Shown here: positions 34,130 through 45,055 of the stretch, one piece after another | Layout of the letters: every line of letters starts with the position of its first letter | How positions within the stretch are numbered: position 1 is the stretch's first letter | Origin: Enchytraeus crypticus | Taxonomy: Eukaryota > Annelida > Clitellata > Enchytraeida > Enchytraeidae | NCBI GenBank assembly: GCA_905160935.1 | Contig: CAJHZI010000600.1 | Span: forward strand, 427,001-491,000 | Direction: 5' to 3' | DNA length: 64,000 nt | Notes under the pieces: generated by a model | Database searches by the model: none | What the model was told of the DNA's origin: nothing | Seen by the model: the letters and a program-made list of their open reading frames with translations, nothing else | Made by a program: the position numbers and the translations under genes

Positions 34130-34190
34130 AATAATGAAGGTTCAACGTCTGTTTCCTCATACAAGGTAGATGTCAGGGACGTCAGGATTT
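34130..34190 (+). repeat. short repeat with TTCAACGTC...GACGTC ends
   Basis: Follows an (AAT)n run: GGTTCAACGTCTGTTTCCTC, CAAGGTAGATGTCAGGGACGTC-like. It is the same family as 10196 and 25858. Confidence 0.55.
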
Positions 34191-34357
34191 TGAAGGTGAC
34201 ATTCATTTGTCAAATCGAAATTATCGTGCTCTGATATTGTTGAAGACGACAATAAGGAGTTGTTAAGTCTTGAGCAGGCTCTAACGTTCAATATATTTAT
34301 TTCATTGTGTTGCTTATCTGTAAGTGAATATGTAAGGTATTACACAAACTGAATTGT

Positions 34358-34582
34358 CAACACATAACGCATTGGACCATGTTACTTTAGGGTGACTTGG
34401 ACCGATGTGTTTCATGTGGTATAATGGGAGCTGATCTATATTCAGTATAATCTCTACCACAGTGTTGTAGAGCATCCTGGTCCCACTATCACTGGTGTGG
34501 ATAGGGGTCCTGCATATTCCATCAATATCCCTTAGTTGCTTGTCAACTATTACCGGGGTAGTAAACCATGCAGGATACAAAA
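34358..34582 (+). ncRNA. SNORA73: U17/E1/snR30 H/ACA snoRNA, copy 4
   Basis: 225 nt in RpL19 intron 3, with m1, m2, H and ACA boxes intact. It differs from copy 3 at only a few positions, such as GCATTGG for ACATTGG near the 5' end. Confidence 0.92.
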
Positions 34583-35007
34583 TAATTGCTAGTTAATTGC
34601 TAGTTTACGTTTTACTCGAAGTTTTGATGCACTGTACATATATTAAATTCTATACAGTTTCCTTTTTGCAAATTTAGGGTTGTCCTAGTTTGTGTGCACC
34701 AGTGATAGCTGGCATACTGCAGTATTTGTCTTTTTTACAGAAAATTGTGATTATGTCATTGCCTTGTTGATAGTAGAAGCCTTGGTTGGTTATTATATGA
34801 CAACTTGTGAGAAAATGATGAATGATGTAAGATAATGACCAATGATGAATTTTAAGAATTTAACGGCAAACCATTATAATAGCAATAATACATTTTGTAC
34901 TGCTTATTTACAATACTTAAATTGTTTAAACAATGAAGAGCATAATATTCATTTATACATGTTGCATACCACCACTTATGTGTGACTATTGTTCTGTATT
35001 TGTTTAG

Positions 35008-35118
35008 GTACCACAGCCTGTACATGAAGTGCAAGGGTAACGTGTTCAAGAACAAGCGTGTACTCATGGAGCACATTCACAAGAAGAAGGCTGAGAACTC
35101 CCGTGCTAAGATGCTCAG
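35008..35118 (+). CDS. RpL19: ribosomal protein L19 (eL19), exon 4
   Basis: Encodes [20 protein letters not shown] followed by [17 protein letters not shown], the start of the eL19 C-terminal helix. The acceptor is TTTGTTTAG. The donor GTAGAC leaves phase 2. Confidence 0.97.
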
Positions 35119-35269
35119 GTAGACTGATACAATTTCAGCCTGCATATGCATATTGAAAATTTTTGTAACAATGTCACCTGTTAGATCTGGAAATATTTCA
35201 AGTTTGAGTGAAAACAGATTAATTCTTCTTATGCTAAAGTAAACATTAAAGAGCTACTTTTAGATTCAC

Positions 35270-35360
35270 TGTTAGAGATTTGAACGGATCTGCCTGAGAT
35301 TTGAACTGGTGGCCTCCTGATTCTCAGTCAAGCTTGCGGATTCAGCTATCGGTTATATTA
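35270..35360 (-). repeat. tRNA-like SINE fragment
   Basis: The minus strand reads TAGCTGAATCCGCAAGCTTG, then ACTGAGAATCAGGAGGCCAC and AGTTCAAATCTC. That resembles a tRNA anticodon region plus B box. It is not a clean tRNA fold. It lies in RpL19 intron 4. Confidence 0.45.
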
Positions 35361-35681
35361 TAATGGCTGCACTGATCTTGCAGAGATCATGTGTTCTTTC
35401 TTAACAAGATTTATTTTTCTAAATCTCCTTAGACATGTTCTTGCAGTAATTTTTTCACTTGAAGCTCTGTGTAGGATGTACTCCTTTTATAGAAAAAGCC
35501 AGAGAATTTTTGTAGAGAGAAGCATACAAAATGATCTTTGTGATATAAGGCATATATTGCATGAAGTGAAATCCGATTGTGATAACAATTTTTATTGATT
35601 GAAGTTTGATGGAAGCTGCTACAATAGCAGATAATAAATCTGCCGTCATATATTAATTAATTATTATTTGTGAGATTTTGT

Positions 35682-35906
35682 CAACATGTAACCCATTGGA
35701 CCATGTTGCTTCAGGGTGACTTGGACCGATGTGTTTCGTGTGGTATAATGGGAGCTGATCTATATTCAGTATAATCTCTACCACAGTGTTGTAGAGCATC
35801 CTGGTCCCACTATCACTGGTGTGGATAGGGGTCCTGCATATTCCATCAATATCCCTTAGTTGCTTGCCAACCATTACTGGGGTAGTAAACCATGCAGGAT
35901 ACATAT
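35682..35906 (+). ncRNA. SNORA73: U17/E1/snR30 H/ACA snoRNA, copy 5
   Basis: 225 nt in RpL19 intron 4, with all boxes intact. It shares CTTCAGGGTGAC with copy 3 but the CCATTACTGGGG variant with copies 1 and 2. Confidence 0.92.
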
Positions 35907-36270
35907 AAGCTTCGTGATAGTGATACATTTTATTTTATTTTGTAGACGCTGCTTAAAATTGTGCAATATGTACTGAAATATTTTGTGTGTCAATTCAAAA
36001 TGTTATCTTTACAAATGTATTTAAATTTTGTATATTTTTATCCTCTACTATTGTCTTTTTTGAGCCTGAAATCAACCTTGTGTATCTTGTCTTGTGGTAC
36101 TACTAGGTATGCATATCTTACCAGATATGTGGCGATGAAGATATCTTACTGTGAATACTTGGCTATGGAATACCTGGCTGAGATAGGCATTTAAACGACG
36201 TGATTTATTGATTGATTGACTTGGTTGTTGATTGATTGATGGACTTGGTTGTTGATTGATTGTATTACAG

Positions 36271-36409
36271 TGATCAGGCTGAGGCTAGACGTAACAAGGT
36301 GAAGGAGGCTCGTAAGAGACGTGACGAGAGACAGAGCAGCAAGAAAGCCGAGATCATCAAGGATAAGGACGATGAAGTCACTCCCACGCCTGTGGCTGTC
36401 AAGAAATAG
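36271..36409 (+). CDS. RpL19: ribosomal protein L19 (eL19), exon 5 with stop
   Basis: Encodes DQAEARRNKVKEARKRRDER followed by a Lys/Glu-rich tail ending VAVKK and TAG. The acceptor is TGTATTACAG. Together the five coding pieces (5+107+244+111+139 nt) make a 201-residue protein, the normal size for eL19. Confidence 0.97.
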
Positions 36410-36569
36410 TGACTGAACCTTTCTGTAATCCACCATCTCTGACAATATTGTACACAAGCTGTGACAGAGCACTTGTGGCCGTTTCAGTCGCTGATCCTTT
36501 AAAACTTGACAGTTAGCGATACATTGATCACTAGGCGTTAACTTGTTAATGACTTGTGATTGTTGTCAG

Positions 36570-36575
36570 AATAAA
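36570..36575 (+). terminator. RpL19: RpL19 poly(A) signal
   Basis: AATAAA, 161 bases after the stop, followed by T-rich and GTTG-rich sequence. Confidence 0.7.
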
Positions 36576-37329
36576 GCATTTTATTGAATGTTGTTCTAAA
36601 TCCTTTGTTGATGGTGAATTCATCAGTGGTTTTTTTGGTTGGATCTCTTTCCTGATTCGAGTTAGATAATAAATTATGCTGGGTTTATATTCAAATATGT
36701 AAATGATACACATAAACTAGAATCAAATCGACTGGAGAATAATATAATTGCTCTTTTACCTTGTAAAGTATTAAATTCTTTAGTTACAGCTTCAGAAAAT
36801 ATTTGTAAATAATTCTACCTATAAATTTACAAATTACAAATAAACAATTAAATGAATATTTAAAAAATATATGAAAAATTAATAATTTAAAAAATCAATA
36901 AATATAGATAAATAAATTACAAATAAATTTACAAAAGTAAAGAATTTGCTTCCTACAAGTAATATTTCTTCATAGGCCCGTTATATCCACCTTCGTTGCT
37001 GAAAATCGTTTTCTGGAAAAACGTTGGGCTACTTTTACACATGCCTCTCATGTGTACTTGTAAAGTTATTCTTTTAAACACTACTTCGATTTGCAGTCGT
37101 GTTGCTACAGCCGTAGAAAAAAACTTGCTGCGAGAAATATGGTCATTGACGGGCACATGTGTACTACGTATGCCATCGATACCCGTAACCTGGACAATGC
37201 TAATATCAATTATTCTGTATCTGTTTTCTCTTAAATATACAAAGTGAGTTATGCAAATTATGCTATAAACAGCAATAATTATAATCAGTTGTGAAACGTT
37301 AAAAGTAACGAGTGTTATAAAATATATTA

Positions 37330-38275
37330 TATTTATTGATCAAGTTAATTTCCGATGACCCAACTTTATTCCCCATTCTCTTCCTTCAAAAGCCTTTCTC
37401 ATTACAAAATCAATCACTAGAAGAAAAAGAAATGGTGATAAAATACATCCCTGTCCAACTCCTGTCACAATGTTGAGAGTCAGTGACCCCCGTTTGTGTT
37501 CCTTTGTCGCACGACGAGTTTTCATATAATAATGACATCAACATTAGAAGAAAATTCTGCAAAAGTTGGATTAATAATTAGCTCTGAAAGGACAAAAATC
37601 CTCACAACGGCAGAGACAGACATATTCACGATAAGAGTTAATCAAAGCGAGGTTGAAAGGGTAAAAATGTTCACGTATCTAGGCAGTACAATATCTCAAA
37701 ATGGATCAAGTGAAATGTATGCATGTGGAGTGTAAAATCGGTAAAGCATATGACGTATTTCAAAAGCTCCAATATATTTGGAAGAGTAATAAAATTGAGG
37801 AACGATTAAAGATAAAAATATATTCAACAATTATCCAACCCGTTTTAATGTATGCATGTGAAACCTGGGAAAGTACTAATAAAATAAAGCACAAGTTAAA
37901 CTGTTTTCAACAAAGATGCCTCAGAAGAATTTTAAATATCCACTATTGAGACCACCTCAAAAATGAAACAGTACTCGAAGGAGTGGACAAAGAAAATTAG
38001 ATGAAATAGTTTCTGAGAGAAGGTTGAGGTTTTAAGGTCATTTACTGAGAATGTCTGAGGACAGATACGCAAAGACTGCAGCTAACTGGAAGCCAACTCA
38101 AGGAAAAAGGAAACGAGGAAGACCTAGAGGTACTTGGCTAAATACGATCAATAAGGATTTGAGAGCATTAAACATTTCATTGGAAGACGCTGTGAAGATT
38201 GCTGATGATAGAAACGAATGGAGAATTTTTGCCGCCCTATGTTCTGTACAGAACTCAAGGAACTGATGATGATGA
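37330..38275. pseudogene. LINE fragment with a 5' inversion
   Basis: The minus-strand part (37340-37525) encodes a reverse transcriptase block, VTGVGQGCILSPFLFLLVID plus FVMRK. The adjoining plus-strand part (about 37530-38265) encodes what normally follows downstream: KVGLIISSERTKIL, FTYLGSTIS, LMYACETW, then RGRPRGTWLNTINKDLRAL. The + part is split by frameshifts. It ends at (GAT)n near 38270. The head-to-head arrangement is that of twin-priming LINE insertion. Confidence 0.75.
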
Positions 38276-39072
38276 TTCATTGATAAGAAAAATTGAAATG
38301 AAACCTTGTAAACCTTACGAGGATAAAGGTAGAGATAGGTTTTATGAGGAGATAGGGTTTCACCAGGTACATTGCACCTGGTGAAAACCTGAATGTAGAC
38401 TAGGATGTGATGCGCCGTCTCGTTTGACACCTGCTGGCTTCTTGGTGTGACCGACATATAGAGAGACTGATAATGATGTGGGTTTGCCGTCAAGATCAGA
38501 AGCCCTAAGGGCTCCTCTTCAAAACGTACGTACAGAGAGAATTGTGCAATTATCTAGCCTGATGATTGCTTTACTTATTTCCAATTCATTTTATAGATAC
38601 TTCTTAGATGCATGGGTATCAACTGTCAAACATATCCATTATCGTAATAAATAATCAAAATCTTATTAACAAACTACCTATCTTTTCACTATTCCAAATT
38701 TAGACTTAACTTAGTTTAATTAATTCGAAATTAATTTATATGCCTAGTGATTAGGCCAATACTTAGACCGCACATGAATGATCAACGTTAGACCAGGGAC
38801 TGAATATTTTATTTCACAGGATATAATATCAAGATATGCTGTTAATGACTATTATCCAAGTGATTAAGTCAATGTTTAGTCGCTTTTGGTTGCTCAAAGT
38901 AGGGCCGCAGGCTATATTCGTTAGCAAGCAGAGACTATGCGTTAGCAATAGTTTTGGAATGATATTATTCACAACTCGCAAGCAAGTGAAGGCTATTCAT
39001 ACTGCACAGTGTTGCTATGTATCAACAGGTCATGGGAGCTCGCCAGACAGGCTCCGGAGCGTTTATGAGCAC
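38276..39072. other. no gene recognised
   Basis: AT-rich sequence with a small inverted repeat (TTTCACCAGGTACATTGCAC near 38357). I see nothing else I can support. Confidence 0.5.
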
Positions 39073-39273
39073 TCACCTGGGAGCGCCACTTGAAGCTCTC
39101 TCCGCACATCGGTGGCACTTTTTGTGTAAGTGCAGCGCATTCCAGTGAGTCTTGAGATCATTTCGCTTTTTGAACCTATCATTGCATAACGGGCAGTTGT
39201 AGAACTTATCTATAGTTGCCGTTAGACTCAATGCGTCAATTAGAGGCGAGGCGACATTCACTTCTACTGTTTC
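39073..39273 (-). pseudogene. class-2 zinc-finger terminal exon, frameshifted
   Basis: A phase-0 acceptor (TTTGTTGTAG) opens an exon parallel to the intact one at 56092-56382. It encodes a finger CPLCNDRFKKRNDLKTHWNA plus LH. Relative to that paralogue about 7 bases are missing just after KCHRC, so CGESFKWRSQ is read out of frame and the frame ends at 39073. In the +1 frame, CGESFKWRSQVSAHKRSGAC is still recognisable on to about 39060. The bases at the break also form a GTGAGT donor, so splicing onward cannot be excluded. Confidence 0.65.
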
Positions 39274-39696
39274 CTACAACAAACATTGCAGCCTAGCGTC
39301 ACGATGTCAGGCGGTAGGAGAACGTAGGCTTCACTTGTTGATCACTGCGATGTTCATCCCCAGTGTGAAAATAAACTGAGAGGAAATCTTTAGACGAGAG
39401 AGGCAGATGATGAAAAATAAAGTTTTGTTTTCGTAAAAAACACAAATACCAGGAAATTAGGACAACTGTATAACTTATGCCCAGTATCATAGGTCCTACT
39501 AAGTAGAAAAATATTATTCACAAATTGTTATTTAAGTTAGTTGTATTCAACTGAATCAATAGCACAAAATGTTTCATGTAGGCTAAATGTTTCACAAGTT
39601 ACACTATGTTATGTAAGCAAATTAGGAAAACCAAATTTTAACAAAATACAATAGTCAACTTTAAAAATTAAATTATCTAAAGTAAAAAAAGGTCAA

Positions 39697-39925
39697 GCAC
39701 GCATTAAAGTGAAATGATCAACTGTATTGATATCTATCACTTTTAATAACACATGTTTAAACCGTTAGGCAATTTAGACCATTTTCCATACAACCCGTCC
39801 AATGAATGTCCGAGATTTTACTCTCAGCTCAGCGCGGCTGGGATTCGAGTCCACGAGGGTTCAATTTTCCCTCAGATCTGTCATTTAAATGTTCATGACG
39901 TTACCTCTACGCTATTAAGACATTC
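39697..39925 (-). repeat. tRNA-derived SINE family 1
   Basis: TTAAAGTGAAATGATCAACT through GCGCGGCTGGGATTCGAGTC to ACGCTATTAAGACATTC, with one change in the B box. Confidence 0.8.
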
Positions 39926-40136
39926 TAAAGAACTTCCATAGTCAACTAAAATTTGCAACATGAATCCAAAGCAAGCAGCGAGTAGGCTATTCAGAAACAC
40001 CTTTTATAAGAGATATTGAACGTACGCATGAAATCTAAATTCCTATATTCTTCATATCAGCTAAGGTATTCTGCATTTTCCACTGTGCACTAATTATTTA
40101 TTACCACATTGACAATATCAACTCAAAAGGTTGATA

Positions 40137-40137
40137 T

Positions 40138-40181
<44 letters not shown>

Positions 40182-40182
40182 G

Positions 40183-40252
<70 letters not shown>
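40137..40252. repeat. (TA)n followed by (GA)n microsatellite
   Basis: A long TA tract with small interruptions runs into an uninterrupted (GA)n run. Confidence 0.95.
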
Positions 40253-40258
<6 letters not shown>

Positions 40259-40524
40259 AAAAAATGATCTCCAATCTAAATTGCTACAACTTCGTCAATT
40301 CTTGCTATTTCGCTTTTAAATTTTAGTCTTCTGTAGAGGAGGAATTTCTTCACAAGCTCACCACACTTTATAGAAATATTTTATATTTATCTTATTATAT
40401 TTTGTATATTTATATTTATCATAAGCTATTGCGATCTATTGTCACCTCATGGTATTCAGCTGAGCTGATCTATAGTTTGTCAACAGTCTCGTTTGTCTCC
40501 ACTGACAACTCACTATTCCTAACG

Positions 40525-40725
40525 CTCATCACTAAACTAATCTATCATCACTAAACTAATCTATCATCACTAAACTAATCTATCATCACTAAACTAATCT
40601 ATCATCACTAAACTAATCTATCATCACTAAACTAATCTATCATCACTAAACTAATCTATCATCACTAAACTAATCTATCACCACTAAACTAATCTATCAT
40701 CACTAAACTAATCTATCATCGTCAT
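40525..40725. repeat. 19-bp tandem repeat, about 10 copies
   Basis: CTATCATCACTAAACTAAT repeats almost without change. Confidence 0.95.
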
Positions 40726-40800
40726 CATCATCATCCTACCTTGAATCCCAGTTTAACTAGGGTCGGGATACGAATAGACTGTCTCAAATCCTTTTTGCTC
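40716..40800 (+). repeat. dispersed repeat, GTCGGGATACGAATAGAC core
   Basis: A (CAT)n run then AATCCCAGTTTAACTAGGGT and CGGGATACGAATAGAC. Third copy of the family at 8238 and 22050. Confidence 0.7.
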
Positions 40801-40998
40801 TACAACACACCTCCAGCAAATGCCCTATTTGAGACTTTTCCATTCGTTTAAATTTTGTAGCAATTTCTGGATCCTAGGCGCTCACCAACCGAATGCCCTT
40901 TCTGACGTTGATCACTAAATTAATCTATCATTCTCAGAAAATTCGAGTACCAACACTGACAGTTTCTTGTAGCAGCTGAAGGAACAAAAGCTTAAAGA

Positions 40999-41304
40999 CT
41001 ACAGTAATGAACTATCACCTGTAGTGGACACACTGAACACAGCGGCACAGCGCAGCTTATGCTTGCAAAAGCTTCCACGCCACTTGAAAGTCTTGCCACA
41101 AAACTGACAGTGATATCTGTGCAACGATAGATGAGCGCCTTTTATATGATCCATAAGAGTTCTCTTGCCCTTAACCACTAAACCACAAGTTTTACACCTA
41201 AACTCCTCGCAGTGATCATCAGACATTTGACTGAGCTGGACTGAGTTTTGACACAGGGTCTCTAACTCAGCATTCAATGTTCTTAACTCCGAGCCAGGGT
41301 GACC
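40999..41304 (-). CDS. alternative terminal zinc-finger exon, class 1
   Basis: After a phase-0 acceptor (ATTTATTGTAG) the exon runs 101 codons to a stop. A non-finger leader (GHPGSELRTLNAELETLCQN) precedes two fingers: CKTCGLVVKGKRTLMDHIKG plus AH (C2H2, x4 between His), and CQFCGKTFKWRGSFCKHKLR plus C (C2HC). It resembles the cassettes at 43476, 46146, 60502, 61176 and 63118. The phase matches the donor of the exon at 48928-49766 upstream on this strand, so it could be a mutually exclusive 3' end of one gene. Likely a nuclear DNA-binding C-terminus; the target is unknown. Confidence 0.75.
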   Translation of the reverse strand, partial: GHPGSELRTLNAELETLCQNSVQLSQMSDDHCEEFRCKTCGLVVKGKRTLMDHIKGAHLSLHRYHCQFCGKTFKWRGSFCKHKLRCAAVFSVSTTGDSSLL

Positions 41305-41989
41305 CTACAATAAATGCACAAACAATATGTTCCAACTGTTAGTTAGCTGTCACTGTTCCGCTTCTTAAAGCAGATGTTGTACCACGTCAATCATTCAGTC
41401 AGTATCACATTTAGGCTCAGTTTTACAGCAAACAACTTGAAACTTGCTATTACATAAATTGCTATTACAAATAAAGGCGTGTAAGGCTACTGAGATCTTG
41501 CTGCTCGTAACGCTGTCGACTTCTGAAACTAAATATTAAATAAACATAGAAAGCTCACAATATAGACCTTTTAGAATATGTATCGGTAACTGTTAACATA
41601 ATAAACAAAGCCTAATGGGGGAGCGGGAAGGGGAGTGTGCTTATATTTCCGGCTGGCAATATTCTATATATTCCCATATATTTATTATGTTTTCGTCATT
41701 TATTAACAGAATGGTGTTTTAAAAATTACAAAAAATTACATTTCCATTACTTATTAACTGATGATAAACATATGTCTTAGTTTACATTTAATATATATCT
41801 ATATTGATTATCTAGAAAGGATATATTACATTTTTACGATAAATTACGTTGCAGTTGCCTGCCAAAAAACAATTAAGTTTACGATTGTACGGTGGCGCCG
41901 CCTAGCGAAAGAAAAAATATAAAGTGCGATTTTTCAAAGTAAACACCTTTTATGTAAGGTCTATAATTACAGATATTTACAGGGGTAAC

Positions 41990-42256
41990 AGGGGCGGATA
42001 CACATCAGAGTGGAGCCTAGGTCCGCTGATCATATATATCGTGCTCTACTGCTCCAGCATGATGCTGCTGTTTTATCTTTATTTTCATTGCGTTTATAGC
42101 TTTGTAAGCGTAAATATGTATAGACCTATACGAGAAAAAAGAGGCAAGGAAATTTAGAACTCTGTCCCGGAGAAGGAATCCGTATAAGTAAAAAATGCAG
42201 ACAATGTCCCAACATATTTTCAGCCCCACCCCCTTAAGCATTTCTGGATCCCCTGA
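41990..42256. mobile_element. hAT-like non-autonomous element, partial
   Basis: The left end is CAGGGGCGGATAC and the right end (reverse complement) CAGGGGATCCAG. It shares GAACTCTGTCCCGGAG with the element at 57842. No matching 8-bp duplication is seen, so it may be truncated. Confidence 0.45.
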
Positions 42257-42679
42257 CATATATACATGTTCAATTGTTCATATCTCCAATCATTCGTAAT
42301 GTCAACACGCTATATCTAAAAGCGTTATACTGTCAATTTAGGCTACATATTGTGATTTTTATATCGATTACATAAGTATGCGGCGTAGGCCTACACTCGC
42401 TTAATACTAAACATATAGCTTTAGCTGTTAATTTTCTATAAATATGTTAACGAAGACCGGTTACGTTAAGACCTCTATTTTATACACTTTATATAAAACT
42501 AACCAATATGCAAAATGCTAATGTTAAAGCAAGTAACAATAGAAAACAATGTGAATGAATAATTAATTCTTGTGTCTATTTCTAGAAACAGTTTTACCGT
42601 CTCACTACAATTTTACAAAATTTCGAAGTTAGCAATTATCAAATAAAGTCGACAATAAAGTGCATTTTAAATACTCTAC

Positions 42680-42960
42680 TTCTCTCTCACTCTCTAGTGT
42701 TCTGCTAAGTGGCTGGTTCAAGGTACATATTCCTACTCACATGCTTCTTTTCACACCCCGTAAAGAGCACTCCATCGATTAATGCGGTAATCCCTTCACA
42801 AATAGCTATGCCTTATCCATAACTTAATGTTGCCTATAGCTTGGAAATAATTTGACTTCTGAGATTGCCTTCTCGAGTTGTTGCTCAGTCGCTTCTTTCG
42901 ACACATGCAGTTTATGGTTGGTCAATTCTAAGTGCCTAGACACAACACGGGAATTTTATA
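42680..42960 (-). mobile_element. LINE-like 3' remnant with (CT)n end
   Basis: TCTCTCTCACTCTCTAGTGT, TCTGCTAAGTGG, AAGGTACATAT and CCTATAGCTTGG. The same order as 18425-18950. Confidence 0.5.
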
Positions 42961-43475
42961 AAATACATTATTTGTTAAATAATTTTTTTTAATATTTTAA
43001 ATAGCCCAACATTAAAAGTGAAGCAATTTTCTAAGTACAAAGATGCCGAAAAGTTCTTTAAATTTTTAATCCCTATTGGTTTACTTTTCATTGGCTACAC
43101 AATTACTTCCTCGACATAGACCTTCATTGATCGAGTTCTTACGCGGCAACGTGTTTATGTTCAGTCTCCACTCATCACATTTATCCGATTATTTAAATCT
43201 TCGCCAAGATGAGCCCCCATAATACGCAAACTGATAAGCTTTCATTTAATCCTCAAAATTCCTTGTCGCTTTCAGCTGTGTTAAGTTGCCGAAGGACTAA
43301 TGCAGTAAACCTGAAAGTTTCTAGAGATCTTTCAGTATCCTATCTCAGTCTATAATTTCAATCGTTTCTTCTACATCTTTGTCCAATCAATAAAACAAGC
43401 TCGGACATGATGAAAGAGGGTTTGCATGAAGTGAGAACAGAACAAGTTCAACAACAAGCATCTACAACTGGCACA

Positions 43476-43775
43476 CTAGGGTACATCATCCACAGCCACT
43501 GATGCACTGAATGCAGCTGTGCAGCGTGTTCTATGTCTGTAGAAGTTCGCGCGCCACTTAAATGTCTGCCCACAAAACTGGCAGTGATATCGGTGCAGTG
43601 ACAGGTGAACTCCCTTAATGTGATCCATCAGAGTGCACTTGTCCTTAACCACTACACCACAAGCGTTACACCTAAACTCATCTGCCTGACTACCCGCAGT
43701 ACTGACTGACTGTTGACACAGAGCCTCCAACGCTGACTCTGAGACTGAACTAACGAGCGAGTCAGTAGGACATCT
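43476..43775 (-). CDS. alternative terminal zinc-finger exon, class 1
   Basis: A phase-0 acceptor (CTATGTTTTAG) opens 99 codons to a stop. The leader contains SESALEALCQQSV. The fingers are CNACGVVVKDKCTLMDHIKG plus VH, and CQFCGQTFKWRANFYRHRTR plus C. Two zinc-binding sites are intact. It is the middle intact cassette of the downstream set. Confidence 0.75.
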   Translation of the reverse strand, partial: RCPTDSLVSSVSESALEALCQQSVSTAGSQADEFRCNACGVVVKDKCTLMDHIKGVHLSLHRYHCQFCGQTFKWRANFYRHRTRCTAAFSASVAVDDVP

Positions 43776-44034
43776 CTAAAACATAGCCACAACAACATGT
43801 CCAGACATTATTCTCAGGCTGGGTGGATTAGCACAGCAGGTTCATATACATGTAGATGTCAGTCATTCAGTCAACTTAAAATTGCATTCAGTGCTTCAAA
43901 ACCTTCCCACTTCGCATAGAGCTACTGTGGGTAAAATTATCAACTGCAATTGCATAAAGAACTATAAATGATTTCAAGGTCCTTAAATCACCCACAGAGG
44001 AACAAAATAGGTAGGCAACAATACAAAAAACAAT

Positions 44035-44115
44035 ACGATTTCAGTTCTAATGTTGTCCAAGACAACATCGAGCATTGTGGAACCAAATCAAAGCCGATGA
44101 GCAGAATGAGGGGTC
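44035..44115 (-). mobile_element. LINE 3'-end fragment (TTTGGACTGATT family)
   Basis: On + it reads TTCTAATGTTGTCCAAGACA, ACATCGAGCA and GGTCCATAAACG. The reverse match is to 14000-14130, strongly diverged. Confidence 0.5.
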
Positions 44116-44791
44116 CATAAACGATGCGAGCCAAAATCCGGGTAATCAGTTCAAGGAAGGACACTAGCGGAATGGAGGTTTACGTGTTGGTCTCACAAAC
44201 CTGTAAATTTGATAAATTTTGAGCTTGCAGGTTTTTGCCAGTATGTGCCTACAGGCACAAACCTGTAGGCACAAACCTTTTAAAATTAGATGTCAGCAGC
44301 AAGAGTAAATGTTAAAGCAATGTTTTTCAATGTCTAATACAAAACGGTACAAACTCAGTTCAAGTGACTCAAAATTGCCAGACAAAAAGACATCAACTTG
44401 TCAATAATAAGGGTCAAATCAGCACTTAGCATTTTCGAAAATTAATATATCAAATCAATCATCTAATATCAGACTAAACCTTTCAATCCTGTCAAAACGT
44501 TTCATTCTCTTCATAGTATAACCGTTGAGTAAGCAATATCGATTTCAACGCTTGAAATAACATATCTGAATATTTCCAGTGAACGCTATCAGATTTGTTA
44601 AGATTTGATAAATACCAAAACTTTTAGATTTGATACAGATCTATATCAATATTTGGAAAAGAATCAAATCGAAAAAATCTTCGATTCTGCTAAACGCCAT
44701 CTAATGCTTACTTGATAATAACCGCATATTTAAATTTCAAGGTCTGCAGCTCTTGAGATGTATGCCAACTAAATAGCCACACACATGGACA

Positions 44792-45055
44792 CTAGGGTAG
44801 ATTGTCAGCAGCATCTGACAGTGACACAGTCCAGGAATTGATACACTGCAGCTCTCTTTTGTGAAAGCTTCAGCGTCAATTTTTAGAAGTCTTGTCACCA
44901 AACTGGCAGTTATATCTGTGGAACGAAAGATGACAGCCTTTCAGATGATACATTAGCGGTCTCTTGCATTTAACCACAACAACACTACACGCACACACTT
45001 ACTACTCTCGCACACGACAACACTGAACACACGTTCACACCAAAACATTGACTGC
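44792..45055 (-). pseudogene. dead class-1 zinc-finger cassette
   Basis: The minus strand aligns along the whole cassette: VVVVKCKRPLMYHLKGCHLS then FHRYNCQFGDKTSKN. The second Cys of finger 1 is Ser, the second Cys of finger 2 is lost (CQFGDK for CQFCGK), and an in-frame TGA follows. The downstream end still reaches a stop at the usual place. It sits between the live cassettes at 43476 and 46146. Confidence 0.7.

Noticed and set aside
40540..40725. CRISPR-like array of short repeats
   Set aside because: Units are head-to-tail with no unique spacers, in an animal genome; a simple 19-bp satellite.
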